Shown here: positions 56,218-64,000 of the stretch, in pieces
How the letters are laid out: the number at the start of each line of letters is the position of its first letter
Numbering within the stretch: position 1 is the first letter of the stretch
Translations under genes and position numbers: made by a program
The notes under the pieces: model-generated
Told to the model about the DNA's origin: nothing
Databases searched by the model: none
The model's input: only the letters and a program-made list of their open reading frames with translations
Source: G020354085 sp964482055
GTDB lineage: Bacteria; Pseudomonadota; Gammaproteobacteria; Acidiferrobacterales; Sulfurifustaceae
Assembly (NCBI GenBank): GCA_964482055.1
Contig: CAYZVX010000002.1
Span: forward strand, 1-64,000
Reading direction: 5' to 3'
Length of the DNA: 64,000 nucleotides

Positions 56218-57087
56218 ATGGATATTGCCGCTCTGCAGGCCTTCCTTGCCGTCGCCGAATCGCGCTCGTTCTCGCGCGCCGCCGAACGCATTTTTCTGAC
56301 CCAGCCGGCCATCAGCAAGCGTATCGCGGCGCTCGAACAGAGCCTCGGGACACGGCTATTCGACCGCATCGGCCGTCAGGTCCAGCTGACAGAGGCCGGT
56401 CGCACGCTGCTGGCGCGCACGCAGCGCCTGCTGACCGATCTCGACGACATCAAGCGCTCGATCAGCAACCTCACCGGCACGATCAGCGGCGAGCTGCGCT
56501 TCGCCACGAGCCATCACATCGGCCTGCATCGGCTGCCGGCGGCGCTGCAGCGTTTCCATCAGACCTATCCCCAGGTCCGGCTCGACCTGCGCTTCATGGA
56601 CTCCGAGCGCGCCTGTGCCGCCGTTGCCCAAGGCGAGCTCGAGCTGGCAGTCGTCACCCTGCCGCCCAAGGCGCTGCACCCTCTGACGCTCACCAAGGTC
56701 TGGAACGATCCGCTCGATGTCGTGGTCGCACCCGACCATCCACTCGCCATCCGGGCCCCGCTGGCGGCCACGATGCTGCTCGAGTACCCGGCAATCCTGC
56801 CCGGTCCGGGCACCTATACGCGCGAGATCATCCTCGGCGCACTGGGCGCGCGGCGCGACAAAGTCAAGATCGGGATGACCACGAACTACCTGGAGGTCTT
56901 GAAAATGCTGGCATCCATCGGTCTGGGGTGGACCGCCCTGCCGCGCACCATGATTGACGGCAGCCTCGCGGTCGTCCAGATTAAGAAATGGAACCTGCGC
57001 CGTGATCTCGGCATCGTGACGCACGCGATGCGCACCCTGTCGAATGCGGGGCAGGCACTGATGCGGATGATTGAGCAATCCCGATGA
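56218..57087 (+). CDS. LysR-family transcriptional regulator
   Basis: A 289-residue protein. The winged helix-turn-helix is in residues 1-60: LQAFLAVAESRSFSRAAERIFLTQPAISKRIAALEQ. The effector domain follows from about residue 90 (GELRFATSHHIGLHRLP). It is divergent from leuC, a position LysR genes hold in several Pseudomonas genomes. I infer it controls leucine synthesis. No clear Shine-Dalgarno precedes the ATG. The stop overlaps the next gene by 4 bp. Confidence 0.85.
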   Translation: MDIAALQAFLAVAESRSFSRAAERIFLTQPAISKRIAALEQSLGTRLFDRIGRQVQLTEAGRTLLARTQRLLTDLDDIKRSISNLTGTISGELRFATSHHIGLHRLPAALQRFHQTYPQVRLDLRFMDSERACAAVAQGELELAVVTLPPKALHPLTLTKVWNDPLDVVVAPDHPLAIRAPLAATMLLEYPAILPGPGTYTREIILGALGARRDKVKIGMTTNYLEVLKMLASIGLGWTALPRTMIDGSLAVVQIKKWNLRRDLGIVTHAMRTLSNAGQALMRMIEQSR

Positions 57088-57506
57088 CGTTTCAGGAGCT
57101 GCTGTTCGAGCTTGAGCATCGCCTGGGGTATCACCAGCTCCCGGTGAACTCAATTGCGCGCGGCATCAAGGACGTCTTTGAATCGAGCCCCGTGCACCAG
57201 GAGCTGATGACGCAGCTTGTGCGCGCGATCTACGCGGAGAACCGCTGTCAGAAGCTCACCGACCCGGTGACGCGCGACAGGACCTTCGCGGCGTTTGCGC
57301 CGATCCGCCTCGCGACCCTGCGTTCCGAAAAGTGCGACGTGGACACACACCGCCTGCTCGAGGAGCTGTGTGTTGCGTTCGAACAGATATTCCGGTTCGA
57401 CGAACCGCGCATCGATGCGATGCGCACGACCCGTTCCGCGCCATCGGCGCACGTCGTCGGTTTCGACACCTTCCAGCGCCGGCGCCTGCTCAAGACCTGG
57501 ACCTGA
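57084..57506 (+). CDS. Hypothetical protein, 140 aa
   Basis: A soluble 140-residue protein starting MTFQELLFELEHRLGYHQLP. It is mixed-charge and helix-rich, with CDVDTHRLLEELCVAFEQIFRF in the middle. No signal peptide or membrane segment. It is coupled to the LysR gene, so the two may be co-regulated. Its last 17 bases overlap the MFS gene on the other strand. Function is not recognised. Confidence 0.55.
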   Translation: MTFQELLFELEHRLGYHQLPVNSIARGIKDVFESSPVHQELMTQLVRAIYAENRCQKLTDPVTRDRTFAAFAPIRLATLRSEKCDVDTHRLLEELCVAFEQIFRFDEPRIDAMRTTRSAPSAHVVGFDTFQRRRLLKTWT

Positions 57507-58623
57507 GAAAGGCAAGCGCCACGAGTAGCGCCGCGGCCGCCGCGCCTGCCGCCAGCGCGTATGTCGCGCTCGGCCCGAGCCAACCCCAGGTCTGGCCGGC
57601 GTAGAAGCTCCCGACCGCCCCGCCGACGCCGAAGCTCGCCGTGCTGTAGATCGCCTGGCCGCGATGCTGGTGACGGCCAGTGAAGAAGCGATACACCATC
57701 TGGATGCCGGCCGCGTGAAAACTGCCGAAGGTCGCGGCATGCAGCACTTGCGCGAGCACCAGCAATGCCAGGCTCTGCGGGAAGTAGCCGATCAGCAACC
57801 AGCGCAGCGCCGCAGCCGCGAAGCTCGCCATCAGCACGCTGGCAACGTCGAAATTCCTGAGCAGGCGCGGCATGACCAGAAACACGCCGATCTCGCACAG
57901 CACGGCGAACGCCCACAGGGTGCCGATGGCGGTTTTGGAGTACCCGTGCGACTCCAAATAGATCGTGTAGAAGGTGTAGTAGGGTCCGTGGCTCACCTGC
58001 ATCAGCAGGCAGGCAATGAGAAACGCGAGCACCTCCGGGCGCGTGAGCACGCGCAGCAACGGTTCGGGATGCGCGGCGTGGCCGCGCATTTCGGATTCCG
58101 GCAGTGCCAGGGCGAAACCCCAGATGCCAAGCATGAGCAGGACGATGCTCGGCAACACCCACCACGGCCCCTGCGCGTCGACCACGACCCCAAGCGCCAG
58201 CACGCTCACGATGAATCCGATCGAGCCCCACAGGCGCACATGCGCGTAGGCGCCGGGGCGGTTCGCCGTCTGGTTCATGACGAACACCTCGAGCAGCGGC
58301 AGCGAGGCGTTCCAGAAGAAGCTGAAGACGAGCATTACCGCCGCAAGCCACCAGAAACCGGTGCCGAAGAAAACGCCAGCGTAGGTCGCAACGCTCAGGA
58401 ACGCGGCGAAGCGTACGACGCGCATGCGCCCTTCGCGGTGATCGGCGATCCACGCCCACACATTCGGCGCCACGATGCGCGAGACCATGAGCAGCGCCAT
58501 GAGGTTGCCGATGTCGGCGGGTCCGAACCCGAGTGACTTGAGGTACAGACCCCAGTACGGCACCAGCACGCCGAGGACAGCGAAGTAGAAAAAATAGAAG
58601 CCGGACAGGCGCCAATAAGGCAT
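57490..58623 (-). CDS. MFS transporter, HcaT-like
   Basis: About 377 residues from ATG 58623, with twelve membrane segments. The N-terminus WRLSGFYFFYFAVLGVLVPYW and the loop GNLMALLMVSRIVAPNVWAW are typical of the MFS_1_like/3-phenylpropionate transporter group. AYAHVRLWGSIGFI is another family block. It lies convergent with the hypothetical gene. Substrate is not certain; aromatic or sugar-like acids are possible. Confidence 0.75.
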   Translation of the reverse strand: MPYWRLSGFYFFYFAVLGVLVPYWGLYLKSLGFGPADIGNLMALLMVSRIVAPNVWAWIADHREGRMRVVRFAAFLSVATYAGVFFGTGFWWLAAVMLVFSFFWNASLPLLEVFVMNQTANRPGAYAHVRLWGSIGFIVSVLALGVVVDAQGPWWVLPSIVLLMLGIWGFALALPESEMRGHAAHPEPLLRVLTRPEVLAFLIACLLMQVSHGPYYTFYTIYLESHGYSKTAIGTLWAFAVLCEIGVFLVMPRLLRNFDVASVLMASFAAAALRWLLIGYFPQSLALLVLAQVLHAATFGSFHAAGIQMVYRFFTGRHQHRGQAIYSTASFGVGGAVGSFYAGQTWGWLGPSATYALAAGAAAAALLVALAFLRSRS

Positions 58624-58816
58624 GGCGCAGTATGCGTGCGGCGCCAGGCAGGCGACAAGCTTGTCGCCGGGCACGGCGTGTGGCTGAGCTCGAAGACGCC
58701 GTGCTGATGCCGCGCCGAAGGCGGGGGCGGCCCGTTCGGCCCGCGATCTTGGCTAGCCGCGGCTGGATCAGGGCCGCCCTGCGCTGTGGGCAGCGTTCAC
58801 AAGGCGCCGGTGTTCG

Positions 58817-59779
58817 TCAGTTCCTCTGCACGTGCGTGAGCGCAATCGCCTGAGAGATGACCGGGTAGGTGCCCGGGCTAACCTCCTGCGCAAAGTTCGA
58901 GCCGTAGGGCTCGTCCTGGCGGTACACCTTGCTGGTCGAGGCCGCCGCACCCACCGCGCGCGGGTCGACGATGGTCACGACCAGCTGCTCCGTGCCGGTC
59001 GTGCCGGCAAACTGGAAGAATTGATCGTCCCGGGCCGGAATGACGATCTCCTGACCGGCCTTAAGCTGCACCGCGGTGCCTTTCTCGGGAGGAAAGATCT
59101 GACGCCCCTCGCCGCGCGGGTTGATGTTGCCGATCGCCGCCACGGCGTCGAAGGTCGCGATCATGCGCAGCTTGAAGCGCTCGCCAGTGCGAAAGCCCTG
59201 GTTGACCGAGCGAAAACCGCTGATGCGCCCGGCCTCATCAACGCCGAGGATGGCGATGTGCGCGGCCTGGTAGTTGGGCTCGCCGGCCTTGACGGCGAGC
59301 GGCGTCTTGGGCTCGCCCACCACCACGCCCTTGGCGCCGAACGTCGCGTCGAGGTAGCTGGTCATCAGGTTGACGATCGGTTCGCTGACCCAGGCGACGA
59401 CGACATCCGCCGCGTCGCGCTTGAGATTCTGGTAGGTGTAGGGCGCACCCGACGCCGGCGATGTGTCCGGCGCGCTCGTGCTGGCGGTGGCTGTCGCAGC
59501 CGATGCGGTCGCGCTGGGCGGCGTCTCGTACAGGCCGCCGGACAGGCGATTGGCGAGCCAGCTCTTGAAGGCATCGAACACCACCGAGCCGAGCGCCTGC
59601 AGCACGATGGCCAGGAAGGCGGCCTTCGCTTCGTACTGCGGTGCGTCGCCCGATTTCTGCGCCGGCGGTTGGGCGGCTTCTGCCTTGGGCGCCGCAGGAG
59701 TCGCCGCTGCCATCGCGGACGATTGCACGACCAGCAAGCACACGGACAGCAACACCGCGCTGATTTTGTTTCTTGTCAT
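58817..59779 (-). CDS. Secreted protein with DUF4384-like beta domain
   Basis: A 320-residue protein with a signal peptide (SVCLLVVQSSAMAA). An Ala/Pro/Thr-rich linker lies at residues 84-113. The C-terminal part (about 192-272) has GFRTGERFKLRM, IFPPEKGTAVQLKAGQEIVIP and EQLVVTIVDP, resembling the DUF4384 domain of the neighbouring caspase protein. It follows that gene after 36 bp on the same strand, so they probably act together outside the cytoplasm. Function is unknown. Confidence 0.6.
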   Translation of the reverse strand: MTRNKISAVLLSVCLLVVQSSAMAAATPAAPKAEAAQPPAQKSGDAPQYEAKAAFLAIVLQALGSVVFDAFKSWLANRLSGGLYETPPSATASAATATASTSAPDTSPASGAPYTYQNLKRDAADVVVAWVSEPIVNLMTSYLDATFGAKGVVVGEPKTPLAVKAGEPNYQAAHIAILGVDEAGRISGFRSVNQGFRTGERFKLRMIATFDAVAAIGNINPRGEGRQIFPPEKGTAVQLKAGQEIVIPARDDQFFQFAGTTGTEQLVVTIVDPRAVGAAASTSKVYRQDEPYGSNFAQEVSPGTYPVISQAIALTHVQRN

Positions 59780-59815
59780 GGGAGAAGCTCCTCGGAAACC
59801 GTTGCGGGACCGGCG

Positions 59816-61261
59816 CTATTGCACTTCTTCGACCGTGGCGAGCGCCGCGCCGTAGGCGTTGGAGCACTTCTTCTGCACCACGAGCGAGCGCTTGACCGGC
59901 GCCTCGGCACATTCGGGCGTACCGGCATTGGCCGAGGAACCGCTCACGAGCACGATGTCCTTGGCAGCAACCGGTGTGGCCTCCACGACCGAGAACGGTC
60001 CGGCCGGCTGCATGCCGAGCCGGGCGAAGTCGCGCGGGGCATCCGACACGATCGCGAGCAGGAAATTCTTGCCGGCCGGTCCGTGGGCCGTGATCTCCCA
60101 ATCGGCGCGCGGCAGGCGCAGTGTTTCCCCGGCGGCGATCGCGTTGTTCCTGTCGAGGGCGTTGGGGAACAGCATGTCGAAGGTCTTGCCGTCGCTGCCG
60201 ACCATCAGCAGGTAGACGTAGCCAGCCTCGCGCGAGGTGAGGCTCACCTCGAGCTTGTCGCGGCCGATCATGAGCGCCGACTTCGCCGGGGTCAGCGTCA
60301 CCAGCCGCCGGTCGTCGCGCCGGTTGTAGATGTCGAGCAGCGTGTTGACCGGCGAGACCGCAGCAGCCGCCGCCGACGGGGCGGCACCGTTCGTATTGAG
60401 CGCGAGCACCGCGTTCGGGTTGCCGGTGATCGCGATGTGATGAGGCAGGAACCCATCGGCGTTCTTGAGCGCCTCGTCGATGCGCTGCTGGGCACAGCGG
60501 CGGATCTCCTCCGCCGTGAGGCTGCCGCTCGCATCCATGTCCTGCGCCGCTCCGTTCATGCAAGCGAGCCACGCCTGGGTCGCCACCCCGCCGCGGCCCG
60601 GCTCATCGAGCGAGATTTCGTCGGCGCGCGCCGAGGCGATCACCACAAAGTTCTGCGCCCCGCTGCCGGCGGACTTGGCCGCGACCCCCAGGTTGCGCGT
60701 CAGCACGTTGACCGGTTTCTCGCACGCTGGACCGCCCTTGCCGGCCCAGAACTTGGGCATAAACGGGGCCGGCTTGCCGAGCGCGCGGGTCGCGACGCCG
60801 CCGGAGTGGCAGGCGTCGAGAAACACGATGACCTTCTCGGCTTTCTGCGCGAGCGCCTTGAGCTTGGCCTCGAGCTCGACGTCGGGCATGAACTTGGCGT
60901 CGACGCTCACGAGCGACTCGGCGCAACGCGGCTCGCTCTCGCGCACCAGGGTACGGCCGCCGTGCCCGGAATAGTAGATGAACACCTGGTCGTTGGGGGC
61001 GATGCGTTGCGCCAGCTCGTCGAGGGCCCGGCGCATGCCGGAGAGCGTCAACTCCTTGTCGCGCAGCTGCCGGATATTGGCATCCGGCACGCCCAGCCGG
61101 CGCGCCATGGCGCGGGCGTTCTCCCCGTCATGCTGAACCCCGGCGAGCGGCGGCACCCCGCCCTCGTAGGCACTGATCGTCATGATCAGGGCGTGTGTCT
61201 CGGCGTGCGCGCTGGCCCCAAAAAGCACGAGCAGGCTGGCTGCAATCAGCGATCTGAACAT
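59816..61261 (-). CDS. Secreted caspase-family (C14) protein with EF-hand-like loop and DUF4384-like domain
   Basis: A 481-residue protein with signal peptide (MFRSLIAASLLVLFGASAHA). The caspase fold keeps both catalytic residues: His100 in YYSGHGG and Cys151 in FLDACHSGG. Residues 241-252 (DMDASGSLTAEE) match a canonical EF-hand calcium loop. Residues 320-420 resemble DUF4384 (GYVYLLMVGSDGKTFDMLFPN). It should act in the periplasm or beyond. It lies in a one-strand run with an MCE transport locus. Confidence 0.8.
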   Translation of the reverse strand: MFRSLIAASLLVLFGASAHAETHALIMTISAYEGGVPPLAGVQHDGENARAMARRLGVPDANIRQLRDKELTLSGMRRALDELAQRIAPNDQVFIYYSGHGGRTLVRESEPRCAESLVSVDAKFMPDVELEAKLKALAQKAEKVIVFLDACHSGGVATRALGKPAPFMPKFWAGKGGPACEKPVNVLTRNLGVAAKSAGSGAQNFVVIASARADEISLDEPGRGGVATQAWLACMNGAAQDMDASGSLTAEEIRRCAQQRIDEALKNADGFLPHHIAITGNPNAVLALNTNGAAPSAAAAAVSPVNTLLDIYNRRDDRRLVTLTPAKSALMIGRDKLEVSLTSREAGYVYLLMVGSDGKTFDMLFPNALDRNNAIAAGETLRLPRADWEITAHGPAGKNFLLAIVSDAPRDFARLGMQPAGPFSVVEATPVAAKDIVLVSGSSANAGTPECAEAPVKRSLVVQKKCSNAYGAALATVEEVQ

Positions 61262-61380
61262 GGTGGCTAAGACCCAGTCTTGGAGTTGGTTATTGGAAAA
61301 CTGCGAGAGGATCAGGCAGCAAGACTCGTACCACCCGAGGGTCGTATGTGGCGATGCAGGACGCGCCCGATGGACCGGGG

Positions 61381-62241
61381 TCAGGGCCTGGTGCTGTCAA
61401 GAAGTCTGCGCGCGAGCTCAACGGTCGCCAGATCTCCGGCACCGCTGGCCACCGATTGCGCGCGCCGGAAGTACTCTGCGGCTTCGGCCGGACGCCCCTG
61501 CCCATGCAGGCTCTTGCCGATACCGATCAGATCCAGGGCAATCTTGGGCGGCACCCCGAGCGCCTTGTCGAGCGCGAGCGCACCCGCGTAGGACTGCTCG
61601 GCGGCCAGGTAGTCGCCGAGCTTGAGCGCCGCATCCGCCATCAGGCGCAGCGAATTGCCCTGCTCGGCGCGATCCGCGTACTTCTCGTTGATGGCGAGCG
61701 CGGCGCGCGCGTGCCCACGCGCCGCGCCGGCATCGCCTTGCTCGATGGCGATGCGCGCGCGCAGGTTTCCGGCCTTGCCGTCCGCCGCGCACTCCTTAGC
61801 GCCGCACAGCACGCGCGTCTGCGCGAGCCACTCGCCGGCCTCGGCACGCTGGCCGGTCTCGAAGTACAGATACGCCTTGCGATACGCGGCCTCCGCGCGT
61901 TGCGCGCCGGAAAAAGGCACGGCCGGCCCAACCAGGATCTCATCGAGCGCCGCGTGCGCGGCCGCGCCGTTGCCGAGCTGGCCCTCGATCGCTGCGATGT
62001 TCATGAGCTCGGCGGCAATGCCAGCGACGTTTTCGATGGCGCGGTTGGCGGCGAGCGCCTGCTCGTGGAGCACGAGCGCCGCCGGCAGGTCGCCGCTGCG
62101 ATAGGCGCCCTGCGCGCGCTTGTTGAGCTGCACCGCGTGCTCTTCGTTCTCGGAGGGGCGCGGCGGCGCCGAGCCGCAGGCGGCAGTAAGAAGCGCCAAC
62201 CCGCCCAGCAGCCAGCCCGCACGGCGCCGCCCCGCCATCAT
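61381..62241 (-). CDS. TPR-containing lipoprotein
   Basis: A 286-residue protein with lipobox TAAC near residue 22 (LALLTAACGS). The rest is helical repeats of TPR type, for example RSGDLPAALVLHEQALAANR and LGDYLAAEQSYAGALAL, spaced about 35-40 residues. It would sit on a membrane facing the periplasm and bind partner proteins. Its ATG overlaps the MCE gene's stop by 4 bp, which ties it to that transporter. Confidence 0.75.
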   Translation of the reverse strand: MMAGRRRAGWLLGGLALLTAACGSAPPRPSENEEHAVQLNKRAQGAYRSGDLPAALVLHEQALAANRAIENVAGIAAELMNIAAIEGQLGNGAAAHAALDEILVGPAVPFSGAQRAEAAYRKAYLYFETGQRAEAGEWLAQTRVLCGAKECAADGKAGNLRARIAIEQGDAGAARGHARAALAINEKYADRAEQGNSLRLMADAALKLGDYLAAEQSYAGALALDKALGVPPKIALDLIGIGKSLHGQGRPAEAAEYFRRAQSVASGAGDLATVELARRLLDSTRP

Positions 62242-63038
62242 GGCGTCTGCGCCGGCCGCGGCGCCGGCGGCACCCCCTGGTAGCTGTCGACCGGGATGGT
62301 CCGCGCCTGCGGCGGCTCGATATGGCGGCTGATCGGCCAGGTCTTGCCCACCGAGTCGACCACCTGTTTGGAGCTCTCAATGGCCTCGCGCGTGGTACGC
62401 AGCGTCCCGGGAACGTCCTTTTCCGCGGCCGCCAAGATACGGTCGACGCGCACCAGCGCGGTGTTGAGCGCGGTCATCGCGGTGTTGAGCCGCGCGAGCG
62501 ACTGCTTGACGTCGCCGTTGGGGTCGTCGAGATACCGGGTGATGCGCCGGATGTCCTGGATGAGCGGCACGACCTGGCCGTACAGCTTGTCGACCACCTG
62601 CCCGATGCCTTCGTCGCGCGCGAAGGCAATCACGTCGCCGTCACGCAACGCCGCCTCGCTTTCCGAGCCGGGCGGAATCTCGATGAACGCATCGCCGATC
62701 AGGGCCTCTTTGGCGAGGCGCGCGCGCGAATCGCGCCGCAGCCACTTCATGTACTGGTTGTTGATGGTGAGCGTCACCCTGACGTTGGCATCCTCGGTGA
62801 GCGCGAGCGACTCGACCTTGCCGATGTTGAACCCGGAAAGCTTCACGGCCATGCCCTTCTTGATGTCGGCGCCGCTTTCCGTAATGAAGTGCAGTTGGCT
62901 CTTGGGCGTGAACAGCTCCTGCTTCATGGCAAGCCCGACGAACATGAGGGCGAGGCCCGCACCCGCCACCAGCACGAACCAGCCGATCTTGCGCGACAGG
63001 TTCTTGAAGCGGATATCCTCGTCTTGCATGATCGCCAT
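62238..63038 (-). CDS. MCE/MlaD-family lipid transport protein
   Basis: A 266-residue protein. One membrane segment near residues 18-38 (KIGWFVLVAGAGLALMFVGL) anchors a single MCE domain. Its signature is ITESGADIKKGMAVKLSGFNIGKV and its end is IGDAFIEIPPGSE. A helical C-terminal tail of about 130 residues ends in a Pro-rich stretch. MCE proteins bind phospholipids between the membranes in Mla-type systems. It follows the degenerate ABC gene by 12 bp. Mlad-type proteins are usually shorter. Confidence 0.85.
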   Translation of the reverse strand: MAIMQDEDIRFKNLSRKIGWFVLVAGAGLALMFVGLAMKQELFTPKSQLHFITESGADIKKGMAVKLSGFNIGKVESLALTEDANVRVTLTINNQYMKWLRRDSRARLAKEALIGDAFIEIPPGSESEAALRDGDVIAFARDEGIGQVVDKLYGQVVPLIQDIRRITRYLDDPNGDVKQSLARLNTAMTALNTALVRVDRILAAAEKDVPGTLRTTREAIESSKQVVDSVGKTWPISRHIEPPQARTIPVDSYQGVPPAPRPAQTP

Positions 63039-63050
63039 GGTCGAAACGCC

Positions 63051-63713
63051 TCAGTGCTCGAGCTCTATCGTCTGGTCGGCCTTGATGCGGGCGCTGGCTG
63101 CATCGTCGCCGCACAGGTACACCGATGCCCGCCCGGGGCGCGCCGCGTGGAAGCGCTCGGTCACCGCGAGCAGCCGTGCCGCGCTGTCGCGATCCACTCC
63201 GGCGACCAGAAAATCATAAAGCATCAGCTCCGGGTCCAACAGAAACGCGCGCACCAGCGCGACCAGGCGCTTTTCATAAAGCGAGAGCTGATCCGGCAGC
63301 TTGCCCATGACCCGCCGCAGGTCCGGCTCGCCAGGGTAAAGCTCCTGAAACAGCGCGATCACCTGCAGCTCCACATCGGCGGCCGTCTTGCCGTGATGGT
63401 ACGTGGACGGCAGCAGGATGTTTTCCCACGCCTTGAGGTTGGTGATGAGACCGCCGTCCTCGAGCACCACACCCACGCGCCGGAAGAGCGCGATGCGCTG
63501 CGCCTCGTTGAGCCCGTACAGGTCCTCCCCGAGCAGCCACAGTCGCCCGCCCGCCGGGGGCGCCAGCCCGGTGAGCACCGCCAGGAGCTCGTTGCGCCGG
63601 TCGCGCGAAGCCACCAGCAGCTTGCACACACTGCCCGCCGGCACGACGAACGACAGGTCGCGTACGAAACGCGCGCTCAGCTGCTCGGCACGCAATGGCA
63701 GGGCGTCGCTCAT
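63051..63713 (-). CDS. MlaF-like ABC ATPase homologue lacking nucleotide-binding motifs
   Basis: About 220 residues from ATG 63713, coupled to the permease by an ATGA overlap. Length and layout fit an ABC domain, but every key motif is altered. Walker A is ASRDRRNE (residues 35-42) with no GxGKS/T. The Q-loop has VLEDGG with Glu for Gln. The signature LSGG is LSLYEKR (143-149). Walker B PELMLYDFLVAGVD has Phe in place of the catalytic Glu, and the H-loop His is missing. It cannot be expected to bind or hydrolyse ATP normally. Alignment to MlaF through VALVRAFLLDPELM supports the family. Confidence 0.75.
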   Translation of the reverse strand: MSDALPLRAEQLSARFVRDLSFVVPAGSVCKLLVASRDRRNELLAVLTGLAPPAGGRLWLLGEDLYGLNEAQRIALFRRVGVVLEDGGLITNLKAWENILLPSTYHHGKTAADVELQVIALFQELYPGEPDLRRVMGKLPDQLSLYEKRLVALVRAFLLDPELMLYDFLVAGVDRDSAARLLAVTERFHAARPGRASVYLCGDDAASARIKADQTIELEH

Positions 63714-64000
63714 ACGAAAAACAGGTAGGTGATCAGCCCATCGAGCAGGAACAGCGTCATGAGGTTGCGCATCACCGCCCCGGTAGCGGCCTGCGGCACC
63801 GCGGTCATTGCGCCCTTGGCGCGCAGCCCGAAATAGCACGACGTGGCGGAGATCATCAGGCCGAAGACGAGCGCCTTGGTGAAGGAGGCGATGACCTCCC
63901 TGAGGCTGAGCAGCTGGATCAGGCCTTCCATGTCCTGGCGCATGGGCGTGCCGTGCCACAACGCGGTGAAGGCGAAACCGCCGAGGATGGCGGTGACCTG
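63710..64000 (-). CDS. MlaE-family permease (C-terminal part; start outside the window)
   Basis: 97 codons of an ORF that continues past the window edge. ALVFGLMISATSCYFGLRAK is the conserved MlaE C-terminal block, followed by AVPQAATGAVMRNLMTLFLL and a final membrane segment. MlaE forms the inner-membrane part of Mla-type phospholipid transporters. Its stop overlaps the degenerate ABC gene's start. Confidence 0.85.
   Translation of the reverse strand, partial: QVTAILGGFAFTALWHGTPMRQDMEGLIQLLSLREVIASFTKALVFGLMISATSCYFGLRAKGAMTAVPQAATGAVMRNLMTLFLLDGLITYLFFV

Noticed and set aside
58832..61270. 812-codon open frame on the + strand opposite the caspase genes
   Set aside because: Arg/His-rich composition typical of antisense frames. 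The - strand frames carry signal peptides and catalytic motifs.

Overview
The window is 64 kb of GC-rich bacterial chromosome, nearly all of it coding. Gene order points to a gammaproteobacterium: leuC-leuD-leuB-asd-fimV, tig-clpP-clpX-lon, dnaQ-rnhA beside gloB and mltD, and a yejABEF-type peptide importer. The species cannot be named from sequence reading alone. A deep-branching, environmental lineage is plausible because the window carries an exopolysaccharide module of the XrtA/PEP-CTERM type and many degenerate intergenic repeats, but that is inference.

Region 1 (1-19.1 kb) is a surface-polysaccharide locus. Two + strand genes (methyltransferase, glycosyltransferase) converge on a long - strand series. 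That series holds an outer-membrane export protein, a beta-barrel protein, a Wzz/Wzc-like chain-length protein, a tyrosine autokinase and an ExeA-like ATPase. It continues with rfbF and rfbG, a Wzm/Wzt ABC exporter, a PIG-L deacetylase, a C-methyltransferase, an RmlC-like epimerase, a zinc-aminopeptidase-like protein and an NAD-dependent reductase/epimerase. Together these look like a route to a CDP-linked, C-methyl-branched 6-deoxyhexose plus its polymer export machinery. A divergent WbaP/EpsB-type initiating sugar transferase lies across a 544-bp intergenic region.

Region 2 (19.1-33.5 kb) has a repeat-rich gap, a small conserved-looking ORF, an ABC-2 transporter, dnaQ, rnhA, a YafS-like methyltransferase, gloB, mltD, the yejABEF-like importer and fabI. 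Region 3 (33.6-42.1 kb) is the protein quality-control block ppiD, two tRNAs, lon, clpX, clpP and tig. It has a readable heat-shock promoter before lon and a clear terminator after clpX. Region 4 (42.1-48.4 kb) holds five tRNAs, folD, mtfA, a rhomboid protease, a membrane protein, thyA, folA and a small outer-membrane protein.

Region 5 (48.4-58.6 kb) is fimV, asd, leuB, leuD and leuC with a divergent LysR regulator, a hypothetical gene and an MFS transporter. Region 6 (58.8-64.0 kb) is the least ordinary part. It is a one-strand run of an MlaE-type permease (cut by the window edge), an MlaF-like ABC protein that has lost every recognisable ATP-binding motif, an MCE/MlaD protein, a TPR lipoprotein, a secreted caspase-fold protein with an EF-hand-like loop and DUF4384-like tail, and a second secreted protein.

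A recurring structural theme is a set of degenerate intergenic repeats arranged as inverted pairs (near 22.27, 25.87, 27.92, 29.40, 42.85 and 47.17 kb). Several reach into the start or end of a gene.
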